Shown one piece after another: positions 47,301 to 59,727 of a stretch of 64,000 nucleotides of DNA. A program made the translations under genes and the position numbers. The DNA lies in NCBI RefSeq assembly GCF_000004075.3, contig NC_026657.2, forward strand, positions 35,078,732 to 35,142,731, given 5' to 3'. Positions within the stretch are counted from its first letter, which is position 1, and each line of letters starts with the position of its first letter. The notes below the pieces were generated by a model. The model did not search any database. It was not told the DNA's origin and saw only the letters and a program-made list of their open reading frames with translations. Origin of the DNA: Cucumis sativus (taxonomy: Eukaryota; Streptophyta; Magnoliopsida; Cucurbitales; Cucurbitaceae).

Positions 47301-50300
47301 TCCAAAGAATCCAGAAAATTTTAATGTGGACAATGTTCGAGTTGCGAAGTTATTGGGAGGTGGTTTACATAATTCTTCAGTAGTGCGAGGCATGGTCTTA
47401 AAAAGTGATGCCGTGGGAAGTATAAAGCGAATTGAGAAGGCCAAGGTACACAATCATTTATTTGCACTTACATTATGATGAACGTGTTTCTTGTATACCC
47501 TCCTATTTTTGATTCATGTTCTTCTGTGAGGTTATAGATGCTCACATTCTTAATTTCATCTGTTTGTTCTTTTCGTATGCTTACATCTGGTTGGAAAAAA
47601 AAACTAATTACATCTTGATTGCTGCTCCATAAGGTGTTGTTCCCACCTAATACACTGACCAAAATTAAAAGACAGGATCTATGAGGGGAAGTTTCTGTTT
47701 TTTGTTTCATTTTGTTTTTTTTATAAAAAAGATGGAAAATGCTGAGGGGATTTTTTTTTTGGGCGTGGGGGGAGGTTAAGAAACATATCTCGTATATCTG
47801 AAAGCCATTGCAATGGCTTTGGTGGGTTAATGGAAACTGGATCATTTCAGCTTTAAGAAATTTAATTAACCTTCTGGCTTCTATAAATCTAAATGTTAAT
47901 TCCTCCTGGACCTATTGACGAAATAGAAGAAGAGAGAACAAAAAAAAAAAAAAAAAGGAATCTAATTTTTATCTGCATCTGAATAGCTGTGTTACTATAT
48001 TAATTTTTACATCCAGTGGTTTTTAATGCCAAGACGGTTTGCCCACATAAATTATATGGTTAATGAGAGGTTCTTTTGTATGTGTTTTTTTGGGGATGGC
48101 GTTTTAGTGACTGTTATATTAGAAAAATTTCACCTGTTTTAACTTGTATTGCCTTCGTTTTTGCAAAGCAAAATTGCTTGGTTTTAGCAGGATTAAACTT
48201 GTATGTGTATTATTAATTTTTGTCTAAATAGAACTTCAGACTTCTATTTTCTTACATTGCAAATATAGATGTAAAATTTTTTCTCTGAATTATTTTGGTT
48301 TTGATTTTCTTGAACATTTTCATATGAAGGTTGCTGTATTTGCTGGTGGCGTTGATACATCTGCAACAGAAACAAAAGGAACAGTATTAATTCACACTGC
48401 TGAGGAGGTAAATTTTAATTTTTTTTCGGTTGATAATTTTACTAAAAGGAAGAAAGCTGAAAATATATTATTTTCTTTGCAAACACTGTTTTGACAACTA
48501 TGGAGAAAATTTAACAAAAAGATGCCTCAGTTAAGACTTGCATTTAAACAGTATTTGGAAAACCACAACAAAAAGACGACACATGCTTTTTTCACATGAG
48601 GTGCCCTTAATGGGAACACATTATCCTTTTTTTGATGTTGATTTTGAACTTTTCATAAAGAAAACATGGAAAGTATCAGAAAATTCTTTCCCTAAACAAT
48701 CTCAATTTTTTTAAATAATTATTTTTATAATTTTCAATATTGACGAAACTAATCTAGGAGAATTCTTGGAGAAAATTGGAATTTTATTCAATACCTGAAA
48801 GACTACAAGGGCTACCACATATAGGCTAGCTTCCACAACCGAATAACATACTTAAACAACTTCATCAATAAACTAACCAGCTAACTGGCTGAAACAGAAG
48901 CAAAACAGAGGTACCAAACAGAGAAATAAAATCCCAAACCAGTCCTACATTAAACATCTCTCTCACAATGATATATTCATCCATTTATATTTTTTAAACG
49001 ACGAACCAACATTTCATTGAGAAAATGAAGAATACATAATGGAGCCAAAGAACACATCGACTTGTGTATACAAATAAGGAAAAGCCAACAAAAGGAGCCA
49101 AATTACAAGAAGGGCTCCAATAAAAAGAATCAATGGCAAACAGATAATTACAAAAGAGGTTAGAAACAGAGGTACAAAGAGAAACAAAGAATCTAACAAG
49201 GGACCAATTGCCAAACAAACTCTCATGTACTTCAAATATTTTGTTGTTTTTCTCTCCAAAACCCCCATAAAGTAGTGCACACCCTTGCTTGTGGCTAAAA
49301 CCTCCCTTTATGATGAAGGGGCAGATGAAGAATCTGCCTCCCTACCACTTCGAGCGTTGACAAAGCTGAAATCAAAACCACCACTCTTTGTGATATGATC
49401 AAAGTCCTCTGCCACCTGCAAATAATATAACGAAGAGGCCCAACCATTAAAGACCTCTACTTGAGATTCGATCCAAGGTGTAAATTCTTTTTTGCAGAAC
49501 CTGCCACCAGAATACGATCTTTTTTTATGTAAACTCTTCACCTTCCAAACCGGGGGGAAAATGGAACCAACCACTAAGGAAGAATTAGACAAGTAGTGGA
49601 AAGAAAAGCTACAAGAAAAAAAAACCTTCGGAAGTACTAGGAGATCAATGGTGGGAAACCCCTCCCTCGGCTAAGGAGAATTGAGGAGAGGGAGGAAAGA
49701 AAAGTCAGGACGTCAAATATTTCCCTATTGGTCAATGGCGACAAAACCCCAATAACAGAGAGAGTGTGAAATTTGTTTAGCATGGAGGCAATTTGAGGGG
49801 GGGGGGGGGGGGGGGGGGGGTTCTTGAATGTGCGAAATAGAAAGCTTCTTATCATTTCTTGTTTTTTTTGTTATTATTTTGATTGGAAAGTTCAATTTTA
49901 TTTTTGGTTATTTTCTCACTTTATTTCTTATGATTATCTTCTTGTTTTGCTGGGTTAAGATATTCTTTTTCCTTCTCTTATATAAAAAAAGACATTCTTT
50001 TACTTCAGGATTCGTTTTGAGCCTTTTTTTCTCTCCTTTTTTCTTATTGGAATTGTAGTTTTTCTTAAAACATCGATTGACATATGCTTATCAATTGTAG
50101 CTACAAAACTATGCAAAAACTGAGGAAGCTAAAGTTGAGGAGCTGATAAAAGCAGTTGCAGATTCAGGGGCTAAAGTAATTGTCAGTGGAGCAGCTGTTG
50201 GGGAAATGGCTCTACATTTCTGTGAGCGCTACAAGTATGTTGAGTTTTTCTTCTATCTGTAGTTTTTTGTTCTCCAGTTGAGAGATTTTGGAGTGATGTT

Positions 50301-53300
50301 TGGACTCTTAATAGGTTGAACATTTCGTGCTCTGGTGAGTGGTGACTAAGCCATTTTGTTACTATCTATTTGGTTTTGTTTTGCTTGATTAGTAGCTTTT
50401 TCTTTAGCTTGCTATTTTTATGGGGGTGATTTCTTTTGATGGCTTCTCTCTCTCTCTCTCTCTCTCTTTTTATGCATGTCTTCTATTCTTTCACTTTTGT
50501 TTCAATGAAAGTTTGGTTATTCATGAAAAATGTGTGTTAAAATGTGGTTGCTGCTTATTTCTTGCTCACTGTACTTGTTGAAATGTATATTTAATGTCCA
50601 GAATATTTTGTTGGACTATGGTAGATGAAGTGTTGTTCCATCTCTTGTTTTAGGATTAGGGTGAAATCTTTCGGGACAGAACTTATTTTGCATTTTTGCT
50701 ACCCAAATATTTGGCTGTGATAAGTGATTTTAGCAGAATCTTTGGCAGGTGTGCAAATATATGGGAGGCGTGGGCTATGTCCCACGCTTTCTTTTAGGTG
50801 TCAGCGTCTAAGGATTTTTGCAACTACCATTATTCCTTGGGTGATTGTTAGGCTGTCTCTCTTGTAGGCTCCATTTGTAGTGTGCTTTCTTTCCTCCTTT
50901 GCCCATACACCATTTCATTCATCTTAACGAGAGCTTTATTTATTCAAGTTTTGATAATAAAGCCAACTGGGGGTATCTGTTTGGAATTACGTTTGTTATG
51001 CTTTTCACTACATGCATCTCATATCTATATAAGAAATTTTTTGTTTTCTTTTACTTTTGTCCATTGCCTCTCCTGCAAATATTAATTAGTTTCTCAAATC
51101 TTCCCATTGACTTCCATACCACATTCAAGCATGTTTTGGATATTTTATTGTCTCCAAATTCCAAATATGGCTATGATGCAAATGAATGATTTTAGAATTT
51201 AAGATTATTAGTTATGAATATTTATGTATTAATTTGCATTGCTGAATGCTGATGCATGTTGGGAGGGGTTGGTTTTTGTGTTGGATATTGATGAACTATG
51301 CAGATTAGATCTTTCTTTTTCTCAAAATTCTTTCTTTTATTTCATGTACTGTTGCATTGCAGGCTTATGGTCTTAAAAATTAGTTCAAAGTTTGAGTTGC
51401 GGAGATTTTGTCGCACAACTGGTGCTGTTGCCATGGTAAGCATGTTAAGGCTTTGTTATTGATAAAGTGATGTTTTATTCATTGGCATTGACATGGTTCC
51501 CTTCCCCCACCAAACGACAGTTGAAGCTTAGCCCGCCAAATCCAGATGACCTGGGTCATGTGGACTCCGTCTCGGTTGAAGAAATTGGTGGTGTTAGGGT
51601 ATGTTATCTATATTAACTTAATTATTTTTATATTGCAGTTTTCCATGTTTGCTTCTCTATTTCTGACCTCATAACTAATTCTCTTCCCTTCTTGATATTG
51701 CATTACAGGTCACAGTTGTGAAGAATGAAGAGGGGGGTAACTCTATATCAACAGTTGTTTTACGAGGAAGTACTGATAGCATACTGGATGATCTTGAGCG
51801 GGCAGTTGATGATGGAGTTAATACATACAAAGTATTTCTCTACACATGTACTGTTTATTCTTTGAATTATTTGGAGCATGCATGATCAGTTTCTTTGTCA
51901 GGCAATGGCGAAGGACAGCCGAACAGTACCTGGAGCTGCTGCTACTGAAATTGAGTTGGCTAGAAGAGTAAAAGAGTTTTCTTTTAAAGAAACAGGGTAA
52001 TTCTTTTTATCTTTTATTTTCTAAATTTAATATTGCACAAAATTTATTTTAAGCTTCTTTTTTAACAGAGTCGGCTGTTAAACAGCCTTCTTCTGGGAAG
52101 ATAGGGAAAAGATTTTACACAACTGATATAAGCAGCTGGAGTGCAAACTGCAGTTATATTAATGTGCAGGAGTTGTCCAGCTAGGGAAAGAAGTTCTCTT
52201 TCTAGATTTTTTTTCCTGAGATTTTATTTGCAGTAATAGAGTCGTGGAGGAGCGATTCTAGGGTGGATGGGATGTTCAAGGACGGAAAAAATTTGTTTGC
52301 AGTGGGGAATGTTTAAGGTCAATAGTTGGTAGAATATGAAGAGGGTGGTAGAGCTAAGTTGGTGGAGTTAAACTCTTTGGTTTCCGTAAAATGCTTTGCT
52401 CTTTGGCTGTGAAGGCTGTTTTTCAGGATCTGCTGAATACCTTTAACAATCTATAACTCTACAACCTTGAAAGGGACTGTTTTCTCTTATCGAACGAGAA
52501 TAATTAGAGTGTAAAAGACCTTTTTTTAAATTTAGTTATTTATTTTTATTTCAAAAGTTTCTTAAAAAGAAACAATTTCATTAGTGTAGGAATTTTACAA
52601 ATAAGACGGAGATAATCAAAGAGAATCGGAGCTACAGAGATGAAAAAAGATGAGGCAGTTTACACTATGGGATATATCAAAGAAGTTTGCTATGACATTG
52701 ATGATATGGTTATTTCTTTCAATCTAACTAATCACAAGGATGAGTTGATAGTTGAATTAGGAATTTTCAAAACGGCCATTTCAAAATTGTTTCTTGTTAT
52801 GGGTTACGTAAGAACAGAATATCAGGGTGTTTAGAGGGTTAGAGTGGTATCCTAGTGATGTTTGGTTCTTTACTAGATTTTATGTTTTCCCCGTGCTTCA
52901 GTCATGAAGATCTTTTGTAATTATTCTAATACAACTATTTTGTTTGGCTTGAGTCACTACCTTTGGTGTGACTTCTTCCATTTGTGGGCTTGAGGGTGTT
53001 CTTTCACTATTCCTTCTCTATGAAAGTTGTTAATGTCATAGAAAAAGTGACCTTTTTTTATAGGCCCTTTTGCTAAAAACTTTATTTTCCCACTAATAAT
53101 GGGGTGATGGCGGAAAGGGGAGGAATGCAAGAAAGTTAGAAATCCTCGATTAATCATGCCCTTGTACATTCCTTCCTTTGCCTCAATGAAAGCTTGTTTC
53201 TTATTAAATTAGAAAAATGGAGTACACATGTCTACAGACACCTAATTTGAGGCTAGATGGACCAAATGCTCATTAAGATATCAATTAATTCTTTCTGAAT

Positions 53301-55156
53301 TTGGAAGAAACGTGAATGAAAGAAGGAAAGAAGATGAAAGCTTGAGTGCGTTTTCACAAAGACATAAACCTCTTAGGGTACAACTTACATGGAAGGTGCA
53401 AGTCTTGAGACTAAAAGTTAGAGCTTAGGCATAAGCTTCAATTGCTTTTTAAAATGTTGTGTGGAGCATTGATGCATGTTTGTGGTTTAATTTGGTCAAC
53501 ACGTTGAATTATATTCCAAAGGACGGTGTTATGAGTACTTGAGTTATTTTATTTATTGTTGAAGAAACAAGTGATGACTTTTTCCTTATCTGTCTGCAGA
53601 TTGGATCAGTATGCCATTGCAAAATTTGCAGAAAGTTTTGAGATGGTACCAAAAACTCTTTCCGAAAATGCTGGGCTAAATGCAATGGAGATAATATCCT
53701 CGTTGTACGCTGAGCATGCATCCGGAAATACTAGAGTGGGTATAGACTTGGAAGAAGGGATTTGCAAGGATGTTTCCACAATGAATATTTGGGATCTATA
53801 CATTACCAAGTCAGTTTTCATTCTCTTACAATGAATAATTATAGTTTTTCTTGTGAAGCTCTTAGTTCAATGCTTCGTGTAGTTGTGTTTCTTGTAGAGT
53901 TACATTTTACTTAAAGCACATCGTGAGATTAGTCGAGGTGTGCGTAAGCTGGCTTGGACACTCACGAATATCAAAACAAAAAAAAAAACTTAAAGCACAC
54001 CACTTTCCGGAACTTTTGGAAAGTTTAGTTTTAGTGGATATGTTGCAGTGCCATTAGTTCCCAACCTTTATAATGAATTTTGACTCATGAACTTAATGGT
54101 GGTGCTTGGTGCTTGGTGCATTGCATAATGAATTGTTCAGCCATATAGGCCTGGCCTAATTGAAATAACTTCTGTCCCATTATAGATTTTGAAATTGTTA
54201 CCTTGATTTGCTTTCTTAATGAAACAATGAATCTAGTTTATTAGTAAAAAAGAATCACATTAGTTGTGGGATTTTTGTGGGAGAGGAGCAATAGAATTTT
54301 TTGTTGTGTGAAGAGGGGACCCTTGTGAGGTTTTATCCTCGGTGAGGTTTCAGTTTTTCTTTAACATTTTTAAAATGGAAGTAGCTGTTTCAAAAAAAAA
54401 AAAGAAGAAGACTTCATTAGTTTGACCAAGTGTAATTTCTTCACTGTACCATAAAATTTTCCTTTTGATCTTTTTTCAAAAATATTATTAGCGTACCAAC
54501 TCATGGTAACAACCTCGCCTTTTTTTTTTCTTTTTGTTCTTTTAAAGGTTCTTTGCTCTTAAGTATGCTGCAGATGCTGTTTGCACTGTCCTTCGAGTGG
54601 ACCAGGTACACCCTTCTATAAAACTTTTATCCATTTATATTTCTTGGTATTTTCCATCCCCATTTCCATGCTAAATCTCATTTTAAGACAGTATAAAAGA
54701 CCTCGAATTGACATTTATTTGTGAACATTATACACACACACACACACTCACAGGACAGCTGAGACTTGCATCATGTCACAGCTGCTCCTCAACCGATGGC
54801 CATTTGATGGTTGAATTGGGTGGATACGAAGTGCTTTCTGAACCTTGCTCCCATGGATTATTTCTTGACCATTCTTTTGACAAGAAACAAACGTTTCTTG
54901 TTCATAGATACAATCTTCCAAATGGAGAGAAAAATGAGAATAAGAAAATATTTCCGTGCTTGGCTTTATCCTTTGAGAACAAGGGATCTGTAAAATGCGT
55001 AATTTATTAAACCCTAAATCGTAGACCATAAATTTGTCTTGTGTAAATGTGTTTTAGAATGAATTGTTAATTTGCGCCATGTTGCAGATAATAATGTCAA
55101 AACCAGCTGGAGGCCCCAGGAGAGGAGACCAACCCGCAGGGATGGATGAGGACTAG
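44365..55156 (+). CDS. CCT8: T-complex protein 1 subunit theta (CCT8)
   Basis: Thirteen exons: 44365-44512, 46701-46963, 47051-47197, 47284-47445, 48330-48407, 50101-50234, 51363-51435, 51521-51598, 51709-51831, 51902-51996, 53600-53809, 54548-54605 and 55088-55156; 545 aa, all GT-AG, all phases consistent. It is one of eight subunits of the cytosolic TRiC/CCT chaperonin that folds actin, tubulin and other proteins. Group II chaperonin motifs: SLGPNGMNKMV (45-55), VTNDAAT (64-70), the nucleotide-binding GDGAN (97-101), KIEKA/VAVFAGGVD at the apical hinge, and AVDDGVNTYK with PGAAATEIELARRV in the equatorial domain. The theta-specific tail IIMSKPAGGPRRGDQPAGM is present. The gene spans 10.8 kb, mostly because of intron 1 (2.2 kb) and intron 5 (1.7 kb), which contain transposon relics. 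Confidence 0.97.
44972..45070 (+). mobile_element. tRNA-like SINE relic in CCT8 intron 1
   Basis: TATAGCTCAACTGTTACAAG (A-box region) is followed 30-40 bases later by GTGAGGTTTCAAATTCCGAC (B-box region), the wording of plant tRNA-derived SINE heads. No clear poly(A) end or duplication found. Confidence 0.45.
48960..49600 (-). mobile_element. Deleted LINE relic in CCT8 intron 5
   Basis: On the minus strand, FGNWSLVRFFVSLCTSVSNL and FCNYLFAIDSFYWSPS match the C-terminal end of plant LINE polyproteins (WSLVRFHVSLWASxSK...FCNYS). Just upstream on that strand an ORF of 94 codons (49308-49592: KEFTPWIESQVEVFNGWASS) has the look of another part of such an element. The large RT core is missing, so this is an internal deletion derivative. 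Confidence 0.6.
49797..49820 (+). repeat. 24-base G homopolymer
   Basis: An uninterrupted run of 24 G on the plus strand, in CCT8 intron 5 at the right end of the LINE-related stretch. In the RNA of CCT8 it would be G-rich and could form a G-quadruplex; it could also be length-unstable or a sequencing artefact. Confidence 0.9.
50444..50467. repeat. (TC)12 microsatellite in CCT8 intron 6
   Basis: A perfect dinucleotide run. Confidence 0.95.
53921..53987 (+). mobile_element. 5'-truncated SINE with 12-bp target-site duplication
   Basis: The body GTGAGATTAGTCGAGGTG...GGACACTCACGAATATC ends in a poly(A) tail of about 14 bases. It is flanked by the identical 12-mer acttaaagcaca at 53909-53920 and 53988-53999. 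The body is the 3' part of the same family as the SINE at 28575-28760. It lies in CCT8 intron 11. Confidence 0.85.
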
Positions 55157-56459
55157 ATGTTCATTTTGGCACATTGCTATAATTTATTCTCCATCTGCCC
55201 ATCATCGTAAGTTTTTGATTAAGATACCAAATATAGTTGGTTTGTATGAGGCTGGTGTTTTTAAAAGGTGAGGAGTTTGTTGGTGCAAATGTGGCTTTTT
55301 GCGAATGCCACTACTACTAGAACACTTTTTTGAGTCACTGGTTTTGATTGTTGGATATATGATGTAATGTTGTTGACTCGGCCCAGTGCTGGTTTCTTGT
55401 GCTGGTTGAACTCCTCGAATGATGCAATTTAGAATGTGTTGGTGGCAAGCTAGCTTAGCTAGGTTTTTCCAATCCTTTGTTTTAATGCATTTGTTTCCAA
55501 TCCATCCTCCACTCTTTCCCACTTTTCTAGTGCTTGTTTGAGTCTATTAATGTGCGATTTGAATTTTGAATTACTCACATGAGACACTAGTTTGTTACAA
55601 CGATATTTTACTTGTTTTGATAAGTGCCTTGTAGTATCAAATTGTCAGAGGTTTATATTGAAGTCCAAGAAAACAAGAAAGAAGATTTCAAAGAGAATGA
55701 GTTTAATTTATAGCCTTCACCTACACCTACATGCAACAAAGTAAGTTGTTAGGTCTGGTCATGAAATATAATGCTATGCTATCATCCAAGTAGTATTGAA
55801 GTAGCTAAAGGCTAAGTGGTTTGGTTGGTTTTTGAAAATGAAAAAGAAGACTTCTTTTAGTTTTCATCTCAACCTATGAACAATATGGTTGAGAGAAACC
55901 AAATTTAAAAAAGCAAATGGTTGTCGAGCGACCATAGGTTTTACAATTTATGAATCTATTCTTTCATTTTTATTTTTCACATTTATACTTAGGCAATGGT
56001 CCAGAATAGACTACTCTTAACCTTCATAGTAGTCCATCTTATAAAGAGTGTTGTGTCATGTATTCAATCCCACATTTGATGATAGTAGACATAAGGTAAT
56101 TTCCTCCAAAGGGTAGGGTTTTTTATTTTTTAGTTTTTGAAAAAACAAAAATAGTTTTTACAAACTAAAATAGGAAAATCATTTTGTGGTATGATAGTCG
56201 TTTTTAATTTTGTTATGTTTTTATGTCATGGATATTAAATTACTTGATAAAAACATAATTGTAGTGGGAACCAAAATTGGTTGCCTGATTTGCAAATATG
56301 TTATATAAATAAATAATTTTGACCATTATTAAATTTTTTGTTGTTGTATCATTAATTTATCGTTTTAATAGTTTACCAATAACCAACTTAATTCTGCCAC
56401 GTCATCACACCAAAATTGTAGTATTCATAATTTAATTGAATTTGAGTAGTCAAATTTTC
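55157..56459. other. CCT8 3'-UTR and intergenic DNA
   Basis: The first few hundred bases are less AT-rich and probably transcribed as 3'-UTR. No gene supported in the rest. Confidence 0.5.
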
Positions 56460-56470
56460 TTATATCCAAT

Positions 56471-57031
56471 GAATAGTTGTAAATTTAGCAATTAGATTCA
56501 AAATAATTAAGTATATAGCAACTTTTTAAAGAATTTGTAAATATAACAAAATTTGTCAAATCGTATTAATGATACAAGTCTATCACCGATAGACTATGTT
56601 GTAAATATTGGTTTATCAGAGATAGATCATACGAGCTTATCAACGATACAAGTCTATCAACGATAGTTTTGTTATATTTGCAATTTTTAAAAAATATTAT
56701 TATATCCTTAATTATTATTTCTTAAATGACCATCAATTACAACTAGGGAAATTGCAATGGATGATTATTTTAGTAATAATAATTAAGGATATAACAACAT
56801 TTTAAAAAAATTGCAAATATAACAAAACTATCACTGATAGACTTGTATCGCTGATAGACTTCATATGGTATATCAGTGATAGACCAATATTTGCAATATG
56901 GTCTATCAGTGATAGACTTATATCATTGATAGAATTTGAAAAATTTTGCTATATTTGTAAATTTTTTAAAATTGTGCTATATATTTAATTAATTTGAATT
57001 TAATTGCTAAATTTGCAACTATCCTTTATGA
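56471..57031. mobile_element. Foldback (long inverted repeat) element, about 560 bp
   Basis: The left arm begins gaatagttgtaaatttagca and the right arm ends with its near-complement tgctaaatttgcaactatcc. Matching continues through both arms, including tandem tctatcancgatagac motifs and tatatccttaattattatt versus aataataattaaggatata, to a loop near 56735-56785. Arms are about 260 bp each. The 11-mer ttatatccaat flanks it at 56460-56470 and 57032-57042, a candidate target-site duplication of the length made by Mutator-type elements, although the right terminus is not precise. No coding capacity. Confidence 0.8.
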
Positions 57032-57528
57032 TTATATCCAATCTTGAACCAAAAAAATAATGCGCTCAAATTCAAGTTAATAAAAATGGTCCCAAGCCCA
57101 AGCCCAAGTCCAAGCTCAACAGAAAAATTAATCCAAATACAATAGACAAATGAGTTCAATCACAAACCCAAACCTAACAAGCAAATGAGTCCAAGTTCAT
57201 CTAAAACCCATATAAATTTTTTGTATATAGATTTTTTAATTGGTTTAGGAGATTTTTGGTTGAAGAAAGAATTGAAACTGTCCCGTAACGGTAAAAGACT
57301 AACAAAGTTGAAAAAAACTAAGAAAAAATTTTGTTCGGTAATATTTTGGATAAATTATGATGTCATGATTGCAAAAGAATAAAAAAGTAAGAAAAAATTT
57401 CCCGCGTTATGATTGGATAAAAGGCGAAAATAGAAATCCAAAGGAAAAAAGCATTGGTGGGAGTAAGGATGTGTTGAAGTGTGTGTGGAAGCCATTGATG
57501 CCTTCTCTTCTCTTTATCTCAATCTCTC

Positions 57529-59413
57529 ATGGCTTCTCTGGTTTGTCTTCCTCTCCCAAAGCCAAACCTCATTAGAGCTTCTTCTTCTTCTTCTTCTTCA
57601 ACTTCTTTCCCTTCCACCGTCGATTCTCTCAACGACAAATTCGGCCGCAAGGGCTTCCACTTCCACGACTCCAATGGCGTTCCCACTCTCGACCTCACCG
57701 TCCGCAACGGTAGCTCCTTACGCCTCCGCATTTCCGATGCTCATCTCACTTCCTATAAACCCAAAGTCTATTGGAAGGACGACGGCTTTGAGGAAGTTCT
57801 CTTTACCACTCCCACCGCTAAAGGTGGGATTGCTCTTGTCATTGATGATGCTTCTGATTCTTCTTCCAAATCTTCTCTTCTTCCCTCTTCTGATTGGACT
57901 GTTAAAGATGTCGATTCCGACGCCATTGATGCTCTCCAGGTATAATTTCTTTTGTATTTGTCACCATATTTGGACTCGTTTTTTTATCTTGCTTTTTTCT
58001 TGACTTTAATGTTAAATTAATTCATAATCTCTCTTTTTTCCCCCTTCAAATTCTGTTGTGGAATTGCTGGAAAAAAAGCTACATTATTGATATATATGTT
58101 CCTATACTATATATAACGTATTGTTAAGTTCTTGTAGTCTTCTCTTCAGTGTCAAGTAATTGAAGGGTAACAAAAATCCGAAATCATTTATCTTTTGTTT
58201 AGACAGAGAAGAATTTATGTTACTTCATTGCGTTCCTATTGAATTTCAAACACACAAAACCTAAGAGATCAGAAGGGGAAAAAAAAAAAAATCAAATAAA
58301 GGGCCCAACCGGGTTCGAACCGGTGACCTCTTGATCTGCAGTCAAATGCTCTACCACTGAGCTATGGACCCATGTTGTTATCTATGCAACTAATATTATA
58401 CTAATACTTAGCTGTTTATTCATCTTGGTTTCCTTGCAGGTGGAGTTAAGCTGCAGTAGTAAGCAAATGGAGATTACTTACATTGTCACTCTCTATTCAG
58501 AAAGTTTGGCTACAGCTGTTATTGTGAAGAACACGGGACTGAAGCCATTGACGCTAAAGAGCGCGATATTGAGTCATTTCAAGTTCAAGCGACGAGATGG
58601 GGCGGCAATTCAGGGCCTTCAGGGATGCTCCTATTGCTCCCACCCACCTTTATCTTCACCTTTTGAAATACTATCTCCATCCGAAGCAATGAAGGTCGAG
58701 GAATCTGATTGGTTCTCGTTTGGGTCTGAGCCTCAAGGAAAAGCAGGCTCATGGAGCCTCCAAGATGTCCCCTTCACCATGTTGAAGAATAAGTTCAGTA
58801 GAGTTTATGCTGCCCCACCAGCAGAGAGATTGAAGCCTATTTATCACACCACACCTTCCAAGTATGAGACTCTTGATCAGGTAAAGAGAAATGGCTAGTT
58901 CATTGTTTTACACAACACCTTCAAGATTAGTATTGAGGCTATGCTTGGAAATCGTGCTTTTAACAGGGCTAAAAACAACACTTTTGATGAACTAACATGA
59001 TAAAAGTGCATTGTGAAAAATCAGATCTAGAGCCTTTTTTGACTCAAGTGTTTGTTATATTTGATCGGAGAGCACATCAAAAACCCTTTTAAGAGTTTAA
59101 AATCCAGTATGAAATATAGAAGTGATCTATTAATGGACATATTTTTACTTGAGTGCTTGTAATTGAAGTACTCGTTTGTTATAAACACACTAATATTTGT
59201 TGGGCCATTGTATTTCAGGGAAGAGAGCTATTCTTTAGGGTGATAAGGATGGGGTTTGAAGACATATACGTATCAAGCCCTGGTTCATTATCTAACAAGT
59301 TTGGAAAAGACCATTTCATATGCACTGGCCCTGCTTCCATGTTGGTTCCTGTCACAGTTAAACCTGGTGAACAATGGAGGGGCGCCCAAGTAATTGAGCA
59401 TGATAACTTGTAA
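57529..59413 (+). CDS. PNSB2: Photosynthetic NDH subunit of subcomplex B 2 (PnsB2/NDF2), chloroplastic
   Basis: Exons 57529-57939, 58440-58880 and 59219-59413, phase 0 throughout, give 348 aa, the length I recall for Arabidopsis NDF2. The product is part of subcomplex B of the chloroplast NAD(P)H dehydrogenase-like complex, which drives cyclic electron flow around photosystem I. Recognised blocks: [116 protein letters not shown] and [10 protein letters not shown]...[12 protein letters not shown] at the C-terminus. The fold is related to galactose mutarotases. Residues 1-35 are a Ser-rich transit peptide with eight or so serines encoded by a CTT/TTC run (57577-57599). Intron 1 carries an antisense tRNA gene. 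Confidence 0.95.
58300..58371 (-). tRNA. trnC-GCA: tRNA-Cys (GCA)
   Basis: The minus strand from 58371 folds as a complete cloverleaf: acceptor GGGTCCA pairing TGGGCCC, D-arm with A box TAGCTCAGTGGTAGAGC, anticodon stem TTTGA/TCAAG with loop CTGCAGA (anticodon GCA), and T-arm CCGGTTCGAACCCGG with a perfect B box. Position 73 is U, an identity element of tRNA-Cys. CCA is not encoded. A long T run (minus strand, 58279-58291) shortly downstream can terminate RNA polymerase III. The sequence is of nuclear type, not plastid trnC. It lies inside PnsB2 intron 1 in the opposite direction. Confidence 0.96.
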
Positions 59414-59727
59414 TGTAATTATTTCCTCTTCAATTTTCATATTTTACTTAAATTCATTATGAAATGAACACGTGATCAAGTACAAGTAGCAGGTAAAATA
59501 TTCACATGTGCTCCTCCATTTTCGAGGACTTGATTCATGACCTTCTTTCTGTATTTATACAATAAATCCTCTGGCTTTTCCAATATGGTAATACCAATCA
59601 AGATCAACGAGCTGGCGTTGTTTTTAATGTTGTCATATTCTCTTATAATTTATAGTATAGATCAATAAGCAGTGCAGCTGCGTTTTTAAGCACTATAATA
59701 TATCAATCTCAACCTCTTGTGAGTACA

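Noticed and set aside
52050-53220. Possible retroelement pieces in CCT8 intron 10, including a 64-aa plus-strand ORF and a 70-aa minus-strand ORF
   Set aside because: Composition differs from the AT-rich flanks, but I could not match any domain with confidence.
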